From Frigidibacter sp. ROC022 (GTDB lineage: Bacteria; Pseudomonadota; Alphaproteobacteria; Rhodobacterales; Rhodobacteraceae), in contig NZ_JANQDU010000002.1 of the NCBI RefSeq assembly GCF_024723735.1, positions 387,001 to 451,000 on the forward strand: a DNA stretch of 64,000 bases. The letters run 5' to 3'. Below the pieces are notes generated by a model. That model was not told where the DNA came from. It saw only the letters and a list, made by a program, of their open reading frames with translations, and ran no database searches. Positions 1 through 7,519 of the stretch are shown piece after piece. The position numbers and the translations under genes were made by a program. How positions within the stretch are numbered: the stretch's first letter is position 1; every line of letters begins with the position of its first letter.

Positions 1-627
1 CGCAACTTTGGAAGGCTCCTGACATTGAAGGCGCTTCGGCGCCTGCTGGATGAGGTCACCAACCTCTCCGATCCGGATCGCGCCGAGGCCAACAAGCGGC
101 TTCTGGCCGAAATGGTGCCCGACAAGGTGCCGCTCGACCTGCTGTTGAGCGTGATGCGATTGCTGCTGGAGGAACGTGTCTCGATCCGGAACTGGCCGTT
201 GATCCTGGAAGCCATCGCCGAGGTTCGGCCCTTCATGCAGCAGCCCGAGATGATCTGCGAACACGTCCGCCAGCGGCTCGGCTTCCAGCTGGTGGCCGAT
301 CTGAAGCGGGATGACGGGACCATACCGCTGGTTCAGCTGGCGCCGGAATGGGAAGAGACCTTTCAGAGCCATCAGCTCGACGGTCCCGGCGGGATGCAGG
401 ATGTCGCCCTGCCGCCCGAACAATTCAACCGCCTGGCCGGTTCGGTGGCGGAACGCATCGCCCGGGCCGGTGAGGCCGGGGCCTATCCGGCGGTGGTCAC
501 CTCGACAAGGCGGCGGCGGTTCCTGCGCACCGTGCTTTCGGCCAAGGGCATCAAGAACCCGGTGCTGTCCTTCGACGAGATCGGAACCGAGGCGCATCCG
601 GCCCTGGTCGGGATGGTCCCGGCATGA
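1..627 (+). CDS. flhA: Flagellar export apparatus protein FlhA, C-terminal part (5' end outside window)
   Basis: The frame is open from the first base, so the gene begins left of the window and only the last 208 residues are visible. They match the cytoplasmic C-terminal domain of FlhA, the export-gate protein that docks chaperone-substrate complexes at the base of the flagellum. Recognisable stretches include VPLDLLLSVMRLLLEERVSI followed by ILEAIAEV, which is the conserved FlhA/InvA region, and TSTRRRRFLR near the end. The membrane domain is missing. The stop codon overlaps the fliR start (ATGA), so the two genes are translationally coupled. FlhA-FliR-FlhB is a common alphaproteobacterial order. 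An internal TTG at base 25 is not a credible start. Confidence 0.93.
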   Translation, partial: RNFGRLLTLKALRRLLDEVTNLSDPDRAEANKRLLAEMVPDKVPLDLLLSVMRLLLEERVSIRNWPLILEAIAEVRPFMQQPEMICEHVRQRLGFQLVADLKRDDGTIPLVQLAPEWEETFQSHQLDGPGGMQDVALPPEQFNRLAGSVAERIARAGEAGAYPAVVTSTRRRRFLRTVLSAKGIKNPVLSFDEIGTEAHPALVGMVPA

Positions 628-1388
628 ACGATCTGGCCGTCTTGCTGGGGCTGGGGCGCGAGGCGCTGTTCCTCGGCTTCGCGGTCTTTCTGCGGGTCGG
701 CGCCGCGATGGCCCTGCTGCCGGCTTTCGGTGAGCAATCGGTGCCGATCCGGGTCCGGCTGGGGCTGGGGCTGGCCTTCACGCTGATCGTGGCCCCGGCG
801 GTGGCGCCGGCCCTGGCACCGGTGCTGGCCAGCCCCGGCAGCCACCCCTTGCTCTGGCTCTCCGAACCGCTGATCGGCCTGGCCTTCGGCATCAGCCTGC
901 GGCTTCTGGTCATCGCCCTGCAGATTGCCGGCACCATCGCGGCGCAGTCCACCTCGCTGAGCCAGGCCTTCGCCACCGCCGGCGCCGAGCCGAGCCCGGT
1001 CGTCGGGCAGATCCTGGTACTCGGCGGGCTGGCGCTGGCGGTCACCCTCGGCCTGCATCTGCGCACCGCCGAGGCCCTGGTTCAGACCTACCGGGTCTTT
1101 CCGCCCGGCACATGGCCCCGGGCGGATGAGTTGCTTGCCTGGGGACTGGGCCGGATATCGGCCAGCTTCTCGCTGGGCTTCAGCCTGGCGATGCCTTTCG
1201 TCATCGCGGCGCTGATCTACAATGTGGCCCTGGGCGTCATCAACAAGGCGATGCCGCAGCTCATGGTGGCCTTTGTCGGCGCCCCGGCGCTTACCCTCGG
1301 CGGGCTGGTGCTGCTGGTGCTGGTGATGCCGGCGATCCTGTCCGTCTGGATACGGGCCCTGGGCGATACGCTCGCCGCGCCGTTCTGA
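624..1388 (+). CDS. fliR: Flagellar biosynthetic protein FliR
   Basis: A 254-residue polytopic membrane protein of the usual FliR length. FliR forms the export-gate core with FliP and FliQ in the inner membrane. Visible features are a hydrophobic N-terminus (FLGFAVFLRVGAAMALLPAF), the conserved EPLIGLAFGISLRLL region, a GTIAAQSTSLSQAF-like loop, and the late ALIYNVALGVINKAMPQL segment, which is typical of FliR/SctT. The start overlaps the flhA stop by four bases and flhB follows after nine bases, so flhA-fliR-flhB is one operon. FliQ is encoded in the opposite operon at 6062-6328. FliP is not in the window. Confidence 0.95.
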   Translation: MNDLAVLLGLGREALFLGFAVFLRVGAAMALLPAFGEQSVPIRVRLGLGLAFTLIVAPAVAPALAPVLASPGSHPLLWLSEPLIGLAFGISLRLLVIALQIAGTIAAQSTSLSQAFATAGAEPSPVVGQILVLGGLALAVTLGLHLRTAEALVQTYRVFPPGTWPRADELLAWGLGRISASFSLGFSLAMPFVIAALIYNVALGVINKAMPQLMVAFVGAPALTLGGLVLLVLVMPAILSVWIRALGDTLAAPF

Positions 1389-1397
1389 GGCCCGGCA

Positions 1398-2492
1398 ATG
1401 GCGGAACAGAACAGCGACGAAACAAAGGAATTCGACCCGAGCCAGCGCAAACTGGACGAGGCCCGGAAAAGCGGCGATGTCCCGAAGAGCGCCGACCTGA
1501 CCTCGGCGGCCGCGCAGGGCGGGTTCCTGCTGGCGCTGACCGCCATCGGCGCCGCCTCGGTCGAACGGCTTGGCGCGGCGCTGGCGCAGATGCTGAGCGA
1601 TGCAGCCCGGCTGTCCGACCGGATATTCGACGGCGGAACGCAGGCTTTTGCCGGCGCCACCCTGATCGCCGTCATAGGGCCCGTGCTGCCCTGGTTCGCC
1701 ATTCCGGCGCTCTGCGCAATCGCGGCGCTGGCGGCGCAGCGCGGCTTTGCCGTCTCGGGCGACAAGCTGCTGCCGAAGCTCGACCGGATCAATCCGCTCC
1801 GGAACGCCGCGCAGAAATTCGGCGCCAACGGGCTATTCGAATTCGCAAAGAGCGCGGTAAAACTGCTGGTCATCGCGCTTGTGCTCGGGCTCTTCCTCTC
1901 GGGTCGGCTGGCCGATCTGATCCGCACCGCGCAACAGCCCGACCGGCTGGGCATGGCGGTGCTGGTATCGACCCTGCTCGGCTTCCTGACCCTGTCGGTG
2001 CTGATCGCCGGGGCCATCGGCGGCATCGACCTCTTGTGGCAGCGGCACAGCCACAACCGGAAACTGCGGATGAGCCGCAAGGAGATGCGGGACGAGCACA
2101 AGTCCAGCGAAGGCGACCCGCATGTCAAGCAGCAGCGGCGGCAGAAGGGATATGACATCGCCACCAACCGGATGCTGACCGAGGTGCCGAAGGCGGATGT
2201 GGTGATCGTCAACCCGACGCATTTCGCGGTCGCCCTGAAATGGGAGCGCAAGCCGGGCCATGCGCCGATCTGCACCGCCAAGGGCGTGGATGAAGTGGCC
2301 GCGCGGATTCGAGCGGCGGCGATGGAGGCCGGGGTGCCGATCCGCCACGATCCGCCGACGGCGCGCGCGCTCTATGCGACCATCGAGATCGGGCGCGAGA
2401 TTCACCCCGACCATTACCGCACCGTCGCGGCGGCGATCCGTTTTGCCGAAAGCCTGCGGGCCAAGGCCCGGGCTTCGGGGCTGCCGCGATGA
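1398..2492 (+). CDS. flhB: Flagellar type III export switch protein FlhB
   Basis: A 364-residue protein with an N-terminal membrane domain of about four helices (residues 30-215) and a cytoplasmic C-terminal domain. The autocleavage motif N-P-T-H is at residues 272-275, inside VIVNPTHFAVALKW. Cleavage between N272 and P273 switches export from rod/hook to filament substrates. The N-terminal pattern EFDPSQRKLDEARKSGDVPK and the linker MSRKEMRDEHKSSEGDP are family hallmarks. The stop overlaps the next small gene by ATGA. The match to FlhB is complete and nothing looks degraded. Confidence 0.97.
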   Translation: MAEQNSDETKEFDPSQRKLDEARKSGDVPKSADLTSAAAQGGFLLALTAIGAASVERLGAALAQMLSDAARLSDRIFDGGTQAFAGATLIAVIGPVLPWFAIPALCAIAALAAQRGFAVSGDKLLPKLDRINPLRNAAQKFGANGLFEFAKSAVKLLVIALVLGLFLSGRLADLIRTAQQPDRLGMAVLVSTLLGFLTLSVLIAGAIGGIDLLWQRHSHNRKLRMSRKEMRDEHKSSEGDPHVKQQRRQKGYDIATNRMLTEVPKADVVIVNPTHFAVALKWERKPGHAPICTAKGVDEVAARIRAAAMEAGVPIRHDPPTARALYATIEIGREIHPDHYRTVAAAIRFAESLRAKARASGLPR

Positions 2493-2839
2493 CGACGCGG
2501 GGAGAACTGGCCCGATTGGGTGCCCTGGCCGGGATCCTGCGTGACCGCGACCTGGCGGCATTGGCCGAAGCGGCGCGCAGGGCCGCCGACCTGTCGGCAC
2601 GGCTCGATGACCTGACGGCCGAGATTTCCGCCCGGCGCGCCGCGCTGGAAGACCTGCCCGCGGACGATGCCGCGCTGGCGGCGGGGGCGGATGCGAAATG
2701 GCTGGAGCTTGTGGCGCGGCGCCGGGCCGCCCTGAAGGCCGAACTGGCCGAGGCCCTGGCACACCGCGAAGCGGCACGGGCGGCGGCGGCGCGCTCTCTC
2801 GGGCGGGCCGAGGTGCTGGACAGCTTGGCACGGGAATAG
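2489..2839 (+). CDS. Small coiled-coil protein, possible FliJ-like flagellar component
   Basis: A 116-residue protein almost entirely alpha-helical by composition: many Ala, Leu, Arg and Glu, no Pro-rich segment, no membrane segment and no Cys. Heptad-like spacing runs through residues 25-55 and 70-110. It starts inside the flhB stop (ATGA), so it is translationally coupled to the export genes. Size, coiled-coil character and position suggest a FliJ-type export chaperone or ATPase stalk protein, and I see no FliJ elsewhere in the window. The identification is inferred from context because I recognise no diagnostic motif. Confidence 0.6.
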   Translation: MTTRGELARLGALAGILRDRDLAALAEAARRAADLSARLDDLTAEISARRAALEDLPADDAALAAGADAKWLELVARRRAALKAELAEALAHREAARAAAARSLGRAEVLDSLARE

Positions 2840-2891
2840 CCCGAAAGCCCTTGTCAGACACTGGATCGGCTGGGACCGCAGGCGCCCGACC

Positions 2892-3365
2892 CTATTGATC
2901 CTGCCGCACGATATCCACGATCAGAACCTCGGTCACCACATCCTTCACCACCATCTGGGCGGCATTGTTCAGCGCCTCGCGCAGATGGGTCATGTTCCCG
3001 TTCGAGGTGAAGGTGCCGTCGAAACCGCCCGAATTGGCGTGGTCGATGAGCACCCGCAGGAAGGCATCGCGCAGCTTGGGTTCGCGGGCATAGATCTGCT
3101 CCTGCCCGCCCTTGACCACTTCCAGCGACAGGGTCAGCACCACCAGCGACTCGATCCGCCCCTCCTTCAGCACCGGGACGATGAACTGGTTGTTCAGCTT
3201 CACATAGTCATGCTCCAGCTCAACGGGTTCGGGGGGCCGGGTCCCGGGCTGCGGTTCGCCGCAGGGATCGGCCGCAACCTGCGGCGCCGGCTTCAGCGCG
3301 ATGCCGGCCCCCAGCCCGGCGCCCAGCCCGGCCAGGGCCAGGACAAGCGGCAAGAGCAGCTTCAC
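2892..3365 (-). CDS. fliL: Flagellar basal-body associated protein FliL
   Basis: A 157-residue protein with one N-terminal membrane anchor (residues 1-25, MKLLLPLVLALAGLGAGLGA) and a periplasmic FliL domain. The domain shows YVKLNNQFIVPVL, SLVVLTLSLEV and REPKLRDAFLRVL, followed by EALNNAAQMVVKDVV. FliL surrounds the stator units and affects motor torque. It is the last gene of the leftward operon flgB-flgC-fliE-fliQ-flgF-flgG-flgA-flgH-fliL and lies nine bases past flgH. It converges on the flhB operon with about 50 bases between the stops. Confidence 0.9.
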   Translation of the reverse strand: MKLLLPLVLALAGLGAGLGAGIALKPAPQVAADPCGEPQPGTRPPEPVELEHDYVKLNNQFIVPVLKEGRIESLVVLTLSLEVVKGGQEQIYAREPKLRDAFLRVLIDHANSGGFDGTFTSNGNMTHLREALNNAAQMVVKDVVTEVLIVDIVRQDQ

Positions 3366-3374
3366 CGCCGGACC

Positions 3375-4094
3375 TCAGAACGGCAGCAGCTTGTCGGCGA
3401 TCTGCTGGCCATAGCGCGGCTGCTGAACGTCGGTGATCTGGCCCCGGCCGCCATAGGAAATCCGCGCCGAGGCAATCTTGTCATAGGTGATCTCGTTCTG
3501 CCGCGAGATGTCCTCGGGCCGGACATAGCCGGTGATCCGCAGCTCGCGCAGTTCGAAGTTCACCCGCACCTCCTGGGTCCCGGAGATCGCCAGGATGCCG
3601 TTCGGCAATGTCTGCACCACCGTCGCAGCGATCCGCAGGGTCAGCTTCTCGCTGCGCTTGACCGAGCCCGATCCCTGGCTGGTGCTGGCCGATCCGGTCT
3701 TGACGCCGGGGCTGAGGGAGGGCCCGCCGTTCTCGGCCACCCGTTCCGGCAGACCGAAGAGCGCGTCGATGCTCATCTGGCCGGACCCGGACCTTGCGCG
3801 CTGCGACGTGTCCGAGATCGCGGCGCTGTCGTTGATCGAGATCACCACGGTCAGGATGTCGCCCTTCTTCGCGGCCCGCCGGTCGCCCAGAAGCGAGCGT
3901 TGCCCGGCCTCCCAGAGCGAGGCGCGGTCCCCCGGTGTCGGCGTGTCCAGCCTCTCCGGCAACGGCGGGGACATCATGGCATAATATTCGTCGCTGCCGA
4001 CGGACTGGCTGAAGTCCGGCGCCTTGCCGACCTGGTCGAGACCGCCGCAGGCCCCCAGGGCCATCGTGGCGATGAGTCCGAGATACTCCCGCAT
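3375..4094 (-). CDS. flgH: Flagellar L-ring lipoprotein FlgH
   Basis: FlgH forms the outer-membrane L-ring bushing around the rod. I chose the ATG at 4094 (239 residues), which lies about 11 bases after an AAAGGA ribosome-binding site; an ATG four codons earlier sits directly on that site. The signal peptide ends in a lipobox L-G-A-C with the lipidated Cys at residue 16. Family stretches include ASLWEAGQRSLLGDRRAAKK, GDILTVVISINDSA and GILAISGTQEVRVNFELREL, then VRPEDISRQNEI and SARISYGGRGQI. The P-ring gene flgI is not in the window; flgA, which helps P-ring assembly, is next door. Confidence 0.95.
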   Translation of the reverse strand: MREYLGLIATMALGACGGLDQVGKAPDFSQSVGSDEYYAMMSPPLPERLDTPTPGDRASLWEAGQRSLLGDRRAAKKGDILTVVISINDSAAISDTSQRARSGSGQMSIDALFGLPERVAENGGPSLSPGVKTGSASTSQGSGSVKRSEKLTLRIAATVVQTLPNGILAISGTQEVRVNFELRELRITGYVRPEDISRQNEITYDKIASARISYGGRGQITDVQQPRYGQQIADKLLPF

Positions 4095-4111
4095 GTCAGG
4101 GCACATCCTTT

Positions 4112-4549
4112 CTAGAAACCGACGGCGACGCTGCCGTCGGGTTGAACCTTGCCGCTGACCGTCTTGCGCGAGGCCAGGTTCATCACCCGCACCACATCGC
4201 CCAGCCCGGCCCGGCCCAGCGACCGCGCCTCGGTGGCGATGGTGAGGCCGCCGGCGGAATAGATCAGGGTGACGATCTGGTTGCGTTCGATCAGCGCCGG
4301 CGGGCCGATCTGGTCAAGCCGGATCGGCCGGCCGGGATAGAGCATCACCCGCGCCTCCTTGCCCAGCACCTCGGACAGATGCGCCGCCGCGCCGGGCGTG
4401 TCGCCCGCGATCATTGTCAGATCGTCCGGCCCGATCACCGACATGGCCCGCACCGGGCGGGCGCTGACCACCGTGTCGGCCCCGGCGGTGGACAGCGCGG
4501 CCAGGGTCAGGACCAGGGTCCAGAGCAGGATTTCCCAGGCGCGCATCAC
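4112..4549 (-). CDS. flgA: Flagellar P-ring assembly chaperone FlgA
   Basis: A 145-residue secreted protein. The first 24 residues are a Sec signal (WEILLWTLVLTLAALSTAGA), followed by an SAF/FlgA domain: SARPVRAMSVIGPDDLTMI, LGKEARVMLYPGRPIRLDQI, and the C-terminal SLGRAGLGDVVRVMNLASRK and VSGKVQPDGSV. FlgA works in the periplasm to help polymerise the FlgI P-ring. It is at the short end of the family, lacking the N-terminal extension of enterobacterial FlgA, as is common in alphaproteobacteria. The start overlaps the flgG stop by four bases. Confidence 0.93.
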   Translation of the reverse strand: MMRAWEILLWTLVLTLAALSTAGADTVVSARPVRAMSVIGPDDLTMIAGDTPGAAAHLSEVLGKEARVMLYPGRPIRLDQIGPPALIERNQIVTLIYSAGGLTIATEARSLGRAGLGDVVRVMNLASRKTVSGKVQPDGSVAVGF

Positions 4550-5331
4550 CGCACCTGCGTGGTTGCCGCCAGCATCTGGTCAGCGGCGGTGATGACCTTG
4601 GCGTTCAGCTCGTAGCCGCGCTGTGCCTCGATCAATTCGGTGATCTCGCGGACCGGATCGACCGAGCTTTCCTCGAGATAGCCCTGCCGCAGGGTGCCGA
4701 GCCCGTCGACGCCGGGCACCGAGACGATGGAAGGGCCCGACGCGCCGGTTTCCAGGAACAGATTGCCGCCGATCGCTTCCAGGCCCTTTTCGTTGGTGAA
4801 ACCGGCCAGGGTGAACTGGCCCAGAAGCTCGGGTTCGACCCGATCGTTGAAATAGGCGTAGACCTCGCCATCGGCATTGACGGACACCGATCGGGCATCG
4901 TCCGGAATCGTGATTCCCGGTGCCACCGGATAGCCGTCCGATGTCTGGATCAGCCCGTCGGGCGAACGTTTCAGCGCCCCGTCGCGGGTATAGGCGGCGA
5001 TGCCCGAGGGCAGCGTGACCTCGATGAAGCCCTTGCCGTCGATCGCCAGATCCAGATCGCCGCCGGTCAGCGCCAGCGTCCCCTGGCCGATCTGCACCGA
5101 AACCGAGGCCGGTCGCGACCCGAGACCCAGCTGCACCCCGGTGGGCAGGATCGTGCCGTCGGTGGCGCTGATCGTGCCCGGGCGGGACAGCTGCTCATAG
5201 GTCAGGTCGGCGAATTCGGCGCGGCGGGCGTTGTAGCCGGTGGTGGACATGTTGGCGAGGTTGTTCGAGATGACCTCCACCCGCATCTGCTGGGCGCTCA
5301 TCCCGGTGGCGGCAATACTCAGGGCACGCAT
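4546..5331 (-). CDS. flgG: Flagellar distal rod protein FlgG
   Basis: A 261-residue rod protein of standard length. The N-terminus MRALSIAATGMSAQQMRVEV followed by ISNNLANMSTTGY is the flagellar rod/hook signature that forms the D0 coiled coil. The C-terminus (VDPVREITELIEAQRGYELN, then AKVITAADQMLAAT) is the matching D0 helix and FlgG-type ending. FlgG makes the distal rod that crosses the P and L rings. It sits ten bases downstream of flgF and overlaps flgA. Confidence 0.97.
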   Translation of the reverse strand: MRALSIAATGMSAQQMRVEVISNNLANMSTTGYNARRAEFADLTYEQLSRPGTISATDGTILPTGVQLGLGSRPASVSVQIGQGTLALTGGDLDLAIDGKGFIEVTLPSGIAAYTRDGALKRSPDGLIQTSDGYPVAPGITIPDDARSVSVNADGEVYAYFNDRVEPELLGQFTLAGFTNEKGLEAIGGNLFLETGASGPSIVSVPGVDGLGTLRQGYLEESSVDPVREITELIEAQRGYELNAKVITAADQMLAATTQVR

Positions 5332-5340
5332 CTGGTTCTC

Positions 5341-6057
5341 CTATCGGCCGATGGTCTGGATGACGTTGCGGATTCGCTCGTCCTCCTGATCCATGAATTT
5401 CTGGCCCTGCTCATAGGACCGCTGCACCTCGATCAATCGGCTGATCTCGGCAATCGGATTGACATTGGCGGCTTCGGTGAAGCCCTGCAGGATCACCGCA
5501 TCCGCCACGGGGCTGAACCCGCCGGGGCTTTCGAACAGCCCGTTGCCGCGCCGCTGCAGATCGGTCGGGTCATCGGGGGCGACGAGGCCGATCTGCGCCA
5601 GCGGCAAGCCGTTAGCTTGCACCGTTCCGTCGGTGCCGATGGCGAAGTCGCCGGCATCCGGCGGCACGAAGATCGGCGCCCCGCCCAGATCGAGCAGATG
5701 ATGCCCCTCGGGCGTCACCAACTCGCCGGACTCGTTGGTGGTGAAATCCCCGGCGCGGGTCAGCATCGGGCCCTGCGGGGTGCCGATCAGGAAATATCCC
5801 TCGCCCTGGATCGCCAGGTCGAAGGGGCCGCCGGTCGGGTTCAGGGTCCCCTGGCTGCTGTCGATCCGCCGCACCAGCGCCGCGGTCATCGACAGCGAGT
5901 CATCCCCCTTCCCCAGCCTGTCGATGAATTCCGCGAAGGTCACATCCTCGCGCCGGAAGCCGGTGGTCGAGGCATTGGCGATGTTGTTCGCCACCACCTC
6001 CAGTTCCTTCAGCAGGCCCGACTGGCGCGACAGGGTGGTATAGCCGATGTTGTCCAT
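5341..6057 (-). CDS. flgF: Flagellar proximal rod protein FlgF
   Basis: A 238-residue rod protein. The N-terminus contains VVANNIANASTTGFRREDVT, the rod signature, and the C-terminus has VNPIAEISRLIEVQRSYEQG. The middle region carries PFDLAIQGEGYFLIGTPQGP, which is typical of FlgF/FlgG. It is shorter than FlgG and less Gly/Thr-rich at the end, which supports FlgF. It lies four bases after fliQ in the leftward rod/export operon. Confidence 0.94.
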   Translation of the reverse strand: MDNIGYTTLSRQSGLLKELEVVANNIANASTTGFRREDVTFAEFIDRLGKGDDSLSMTAALVRRIDSSQGTLNPTGGPFDLAIQGEGYFLIGTPQGPMLTRAGDFTTNESGELVTPEGHHLLDLGGAPIFVPPDAGDFAIGTDGTVQANGLPLAQIGLVAPDDPTDLQRRGNGLFESPGGFSPVADAVILQGFTEAANVNPIAEISRLIEVQRSYEQGQKFMDQEDERIRNVIQTIGR

Positions 6058-6061
6058 GGCC

Positions 6062-6328
6062 CTAAAACCCCGCGATCAGGGGCACGATGCGATGCCGGAA
6101 GAAATCGCTCATCGTGGCCGAGATGAAGCCCATCGAGATCCAGAACGCGACCAGAATCGCCGCCATCTTGGGCACGAAGGTCAGCGTCATCTCCTGGATC
6201 GAGGTCAGCGCCTGGAACAGGCCGACCACCACCCCCATGACCAGGGCAACGGTCAGGATCGGGGACGAGACCTTCACGGCGACCCAGAGAGCCTCGCGCA
6301 GGGTGTCGAAAATGAGGTTTTCGTCCAT
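6062..6328 (-). CDS. fliQ: Flagellar export gate protein FliQ
   Basis: An 88-residue protein with two membrane helices (about residues 14-40 and 52-74), the standard FliQ size and topology. MDENLIFDTLREALWVAVKV, then LFQALTSIQEMTLTFVPKM in the loop and start of helix two, are characteristic. FliQ packs around FliP/FliR in the export gate. It lies between fliE and flgF in one operon, as in other Rhodobacterales, while fliR is in the opposite operon. Confidence 0.95.
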   Translation of the reverse strand: MDENLIFDTLREALWVAVKVSSPILTVALVMGVVVGLFQALTSIQEMTLTFVPKMAAILVAFWISMGFISATMSDFFRHRIVPLIAGF

Positions 6329-6340
6329 GGTCGGGCCCCC

Positions 6341-6649
6341 TCAGACCGGCATCCGCAGGATTTCCTGATAGGCTTCGACAACCTTGTTGCGGACCGCCAC
6401 CGCGGTCTCGATCGCCAATTCGGTCTGCGCCAACGCCTGGACCAGCGAATGGCTGTCGGCGCGTCCGGTCAGCGCCGCCCGGGCTGTCTTGTCGCCGTTT
6501 TCCATGGTGGCGGCGAAATCCTCGGCCACCCGGGCAAAGGCCTGCCCGGCGGTTTCGGTGCCGCCGGTCCCGCCCGGTGCAGGCTTCGGCGCTGTGGCCG
6601 GGCGGGTGGCGGCGTAGCCTTGCGCCGCAAACGAGGAACGGATGTCCAT
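6341..6649 (-). CDS. fliE: Flagellar hook-basal body protein FliE
   Basis: A 102-residue protein. The second half carries the FliE signature: FARVAEDFAATMENGDKTAR, then a Ser-His-Ser-Leu-Val-Gln region, ELAIETAVAVRNKVVEAYQE and the final ILRMPV. FliE joins the MS ring to the proximal rod and is the first rod-type export substrate. The N-terminal 35 residues are rich in Ala and Pro and variable. It is 11 bases downstream of flgC. Confidence 0.95.
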   Translation of the reverse strand: MDIRSSFAAQGYAATRPATAPKPAPGGTGGTETAGQAFARVAEDFAATMENGDKTARAALTGRADSHSLVQALAQTELAIETAVAVRNKVVEAYQEILRMPV

Positions 6650-6660
6650 TCTGGGGTCTC

Positions 6661-7053
6661 CTATTTCCGCAGGAGTTCGAGCAGGCTGCGCGACATTTGC
6701 CGGGTCTGGTCGAACATTCGAAGGTTCGCTTCGTAGCTGCGCTGCGCTTCGCGCGCGTCAGCGATCTCGACCACCAGATCGACATTCGATCCCTCATAGG
6801 TGCCGTCTTCGCCGGCCAGAGGATTTCCGGGGTCGTAGATTCGTTCGGCCGGTCGCGGGTCAAGCCGGACCCTGCCGGTTGCGACCTCGCCGGCCGGGCG
6901 GCCGTCTTTCACCACCTGCTCGAAACTTGTGAGCTTGCGGTGATAGCCGGGGGTATCGGCATTGGCGATGTTCTCGGCCACCAGCCGCAGGCGCAGGGAT
7001 TGCGCCTTCAGCCCGCTGGCCGCCTCGGCGGCGCCGTTCAGAAGACTGCTCAT
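6661..7053 (-). CDS. flgC: Flagellar proximal rod protein FlgC
   Basis: A 130-residue rod protein of family length. The N-terminal LRLVAENIANADTPGYHRKL is the rod signature, and the C-terminal VDLVVEIADAREAQRSYEAN is the matching helix, followed by LRMFDQTRQMSRSLLELL. FlgC follows flgB with a four-base ATGA overlap, the near-universal flgB-flgC-fliE order. Confidence 0.96.
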   Translation of the reverse strand: MSSLLNGAAEAASGLKAQSLRLRLVAENIANADTPGYHRKLTSFEQVVKDGRPAGEVATGRVRLDPRPAERIYDPGNPLAGEDGTYEGSNVDLVVEIADAREAQRSYEANLRMFDQTRQMSRSLLELLRK

Positions 7054-7436
7054 CTGCCGCCCCCGATACTGGTGCGCAGGATCGACAGCGCCTGGCCATA
7101 GACAGCCAGGGCAAGATCGTGGCTCTGGCGAACCTCGGCGGATTTCAGCATCTGATCTTCCAGCGACACGGTATTGCCGTTCGGCGAGACCGCGTCGGGC
7201 GCATCGACCGTTTGCCAGTCCAGAAAACCGCCGGTGGAGACGATATGCTGCGGGCGGGTCGCCCGCATCGCCGGGGCCGACGCAGCGCCAAGGCTTTCCG
7301 CAAAGGGCGCCAGGTCGCGGGCCCGGTAGCCCGGAGTATCGGCATTGGCCACGTTCCGGGCCAGTTGCGCCTGCCGGTCGCCGGCATAGCGGGCCAGATC
7401 ACCGGCCAGACGCAGGACACCAAGAGTTTCAAACAT
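7050..7436 (-). CDS. flgB: Flagellar proximal rod protein FlgB
   Basis: A 128-residue rod protein and first gene of the leftward operon. RQAQLARNVANADTPGYRAR is the rod signature near the N-terminus and NTVSLEDQMLKSAEVRQSHD lies near the C-terminus, as in FlgB. It forms the proximal rod with FlgC and FlgF. Its promoter must lie in the 83-base spacer shared with fliI. Confidence 0.95.
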   Translation of the reverse strand: MFETLGVLRLAGDLARYAGDRQAQLARNVANADTPGYRARDLAPFAESLGAASAPAMRATRPQHIVSTGGFLDWQTVDAPDAVSPNGNTVSLEDQMLKSAEVRQSHDLALAVYGQALSILRTSIGGGR

Positions 7437-7519
7437 CGGGGCTTCTCCCTCGACCTATCGAAACCAAGGCTTAACCGTGATTCGTTACCAAAGGGTTCGC
7501 AGAAGCCAGGCGGGGCGGA
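7437..7519. promoter_or_regulatory. Divergent flgB / fliI promoter region with a CtrA half-site-like TTAACC
   Basis: This 83-base spacer must hold the promoters of the flgB-to-fliL operon (leftward) and fliI (rightward). TTAACCGT at 7471-7478 matches seven of eight bases of the CtrA half-site TTAACCAT, and GTTACC follows at 7484-7489, but the two are not at the N7 spacing of a full CtrA box. I see no clear sigma-70 or sigma-54 promoter. CtrA control is inferred by analogy with the better boxes near fliK and fliC. Confidence 0.35.
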
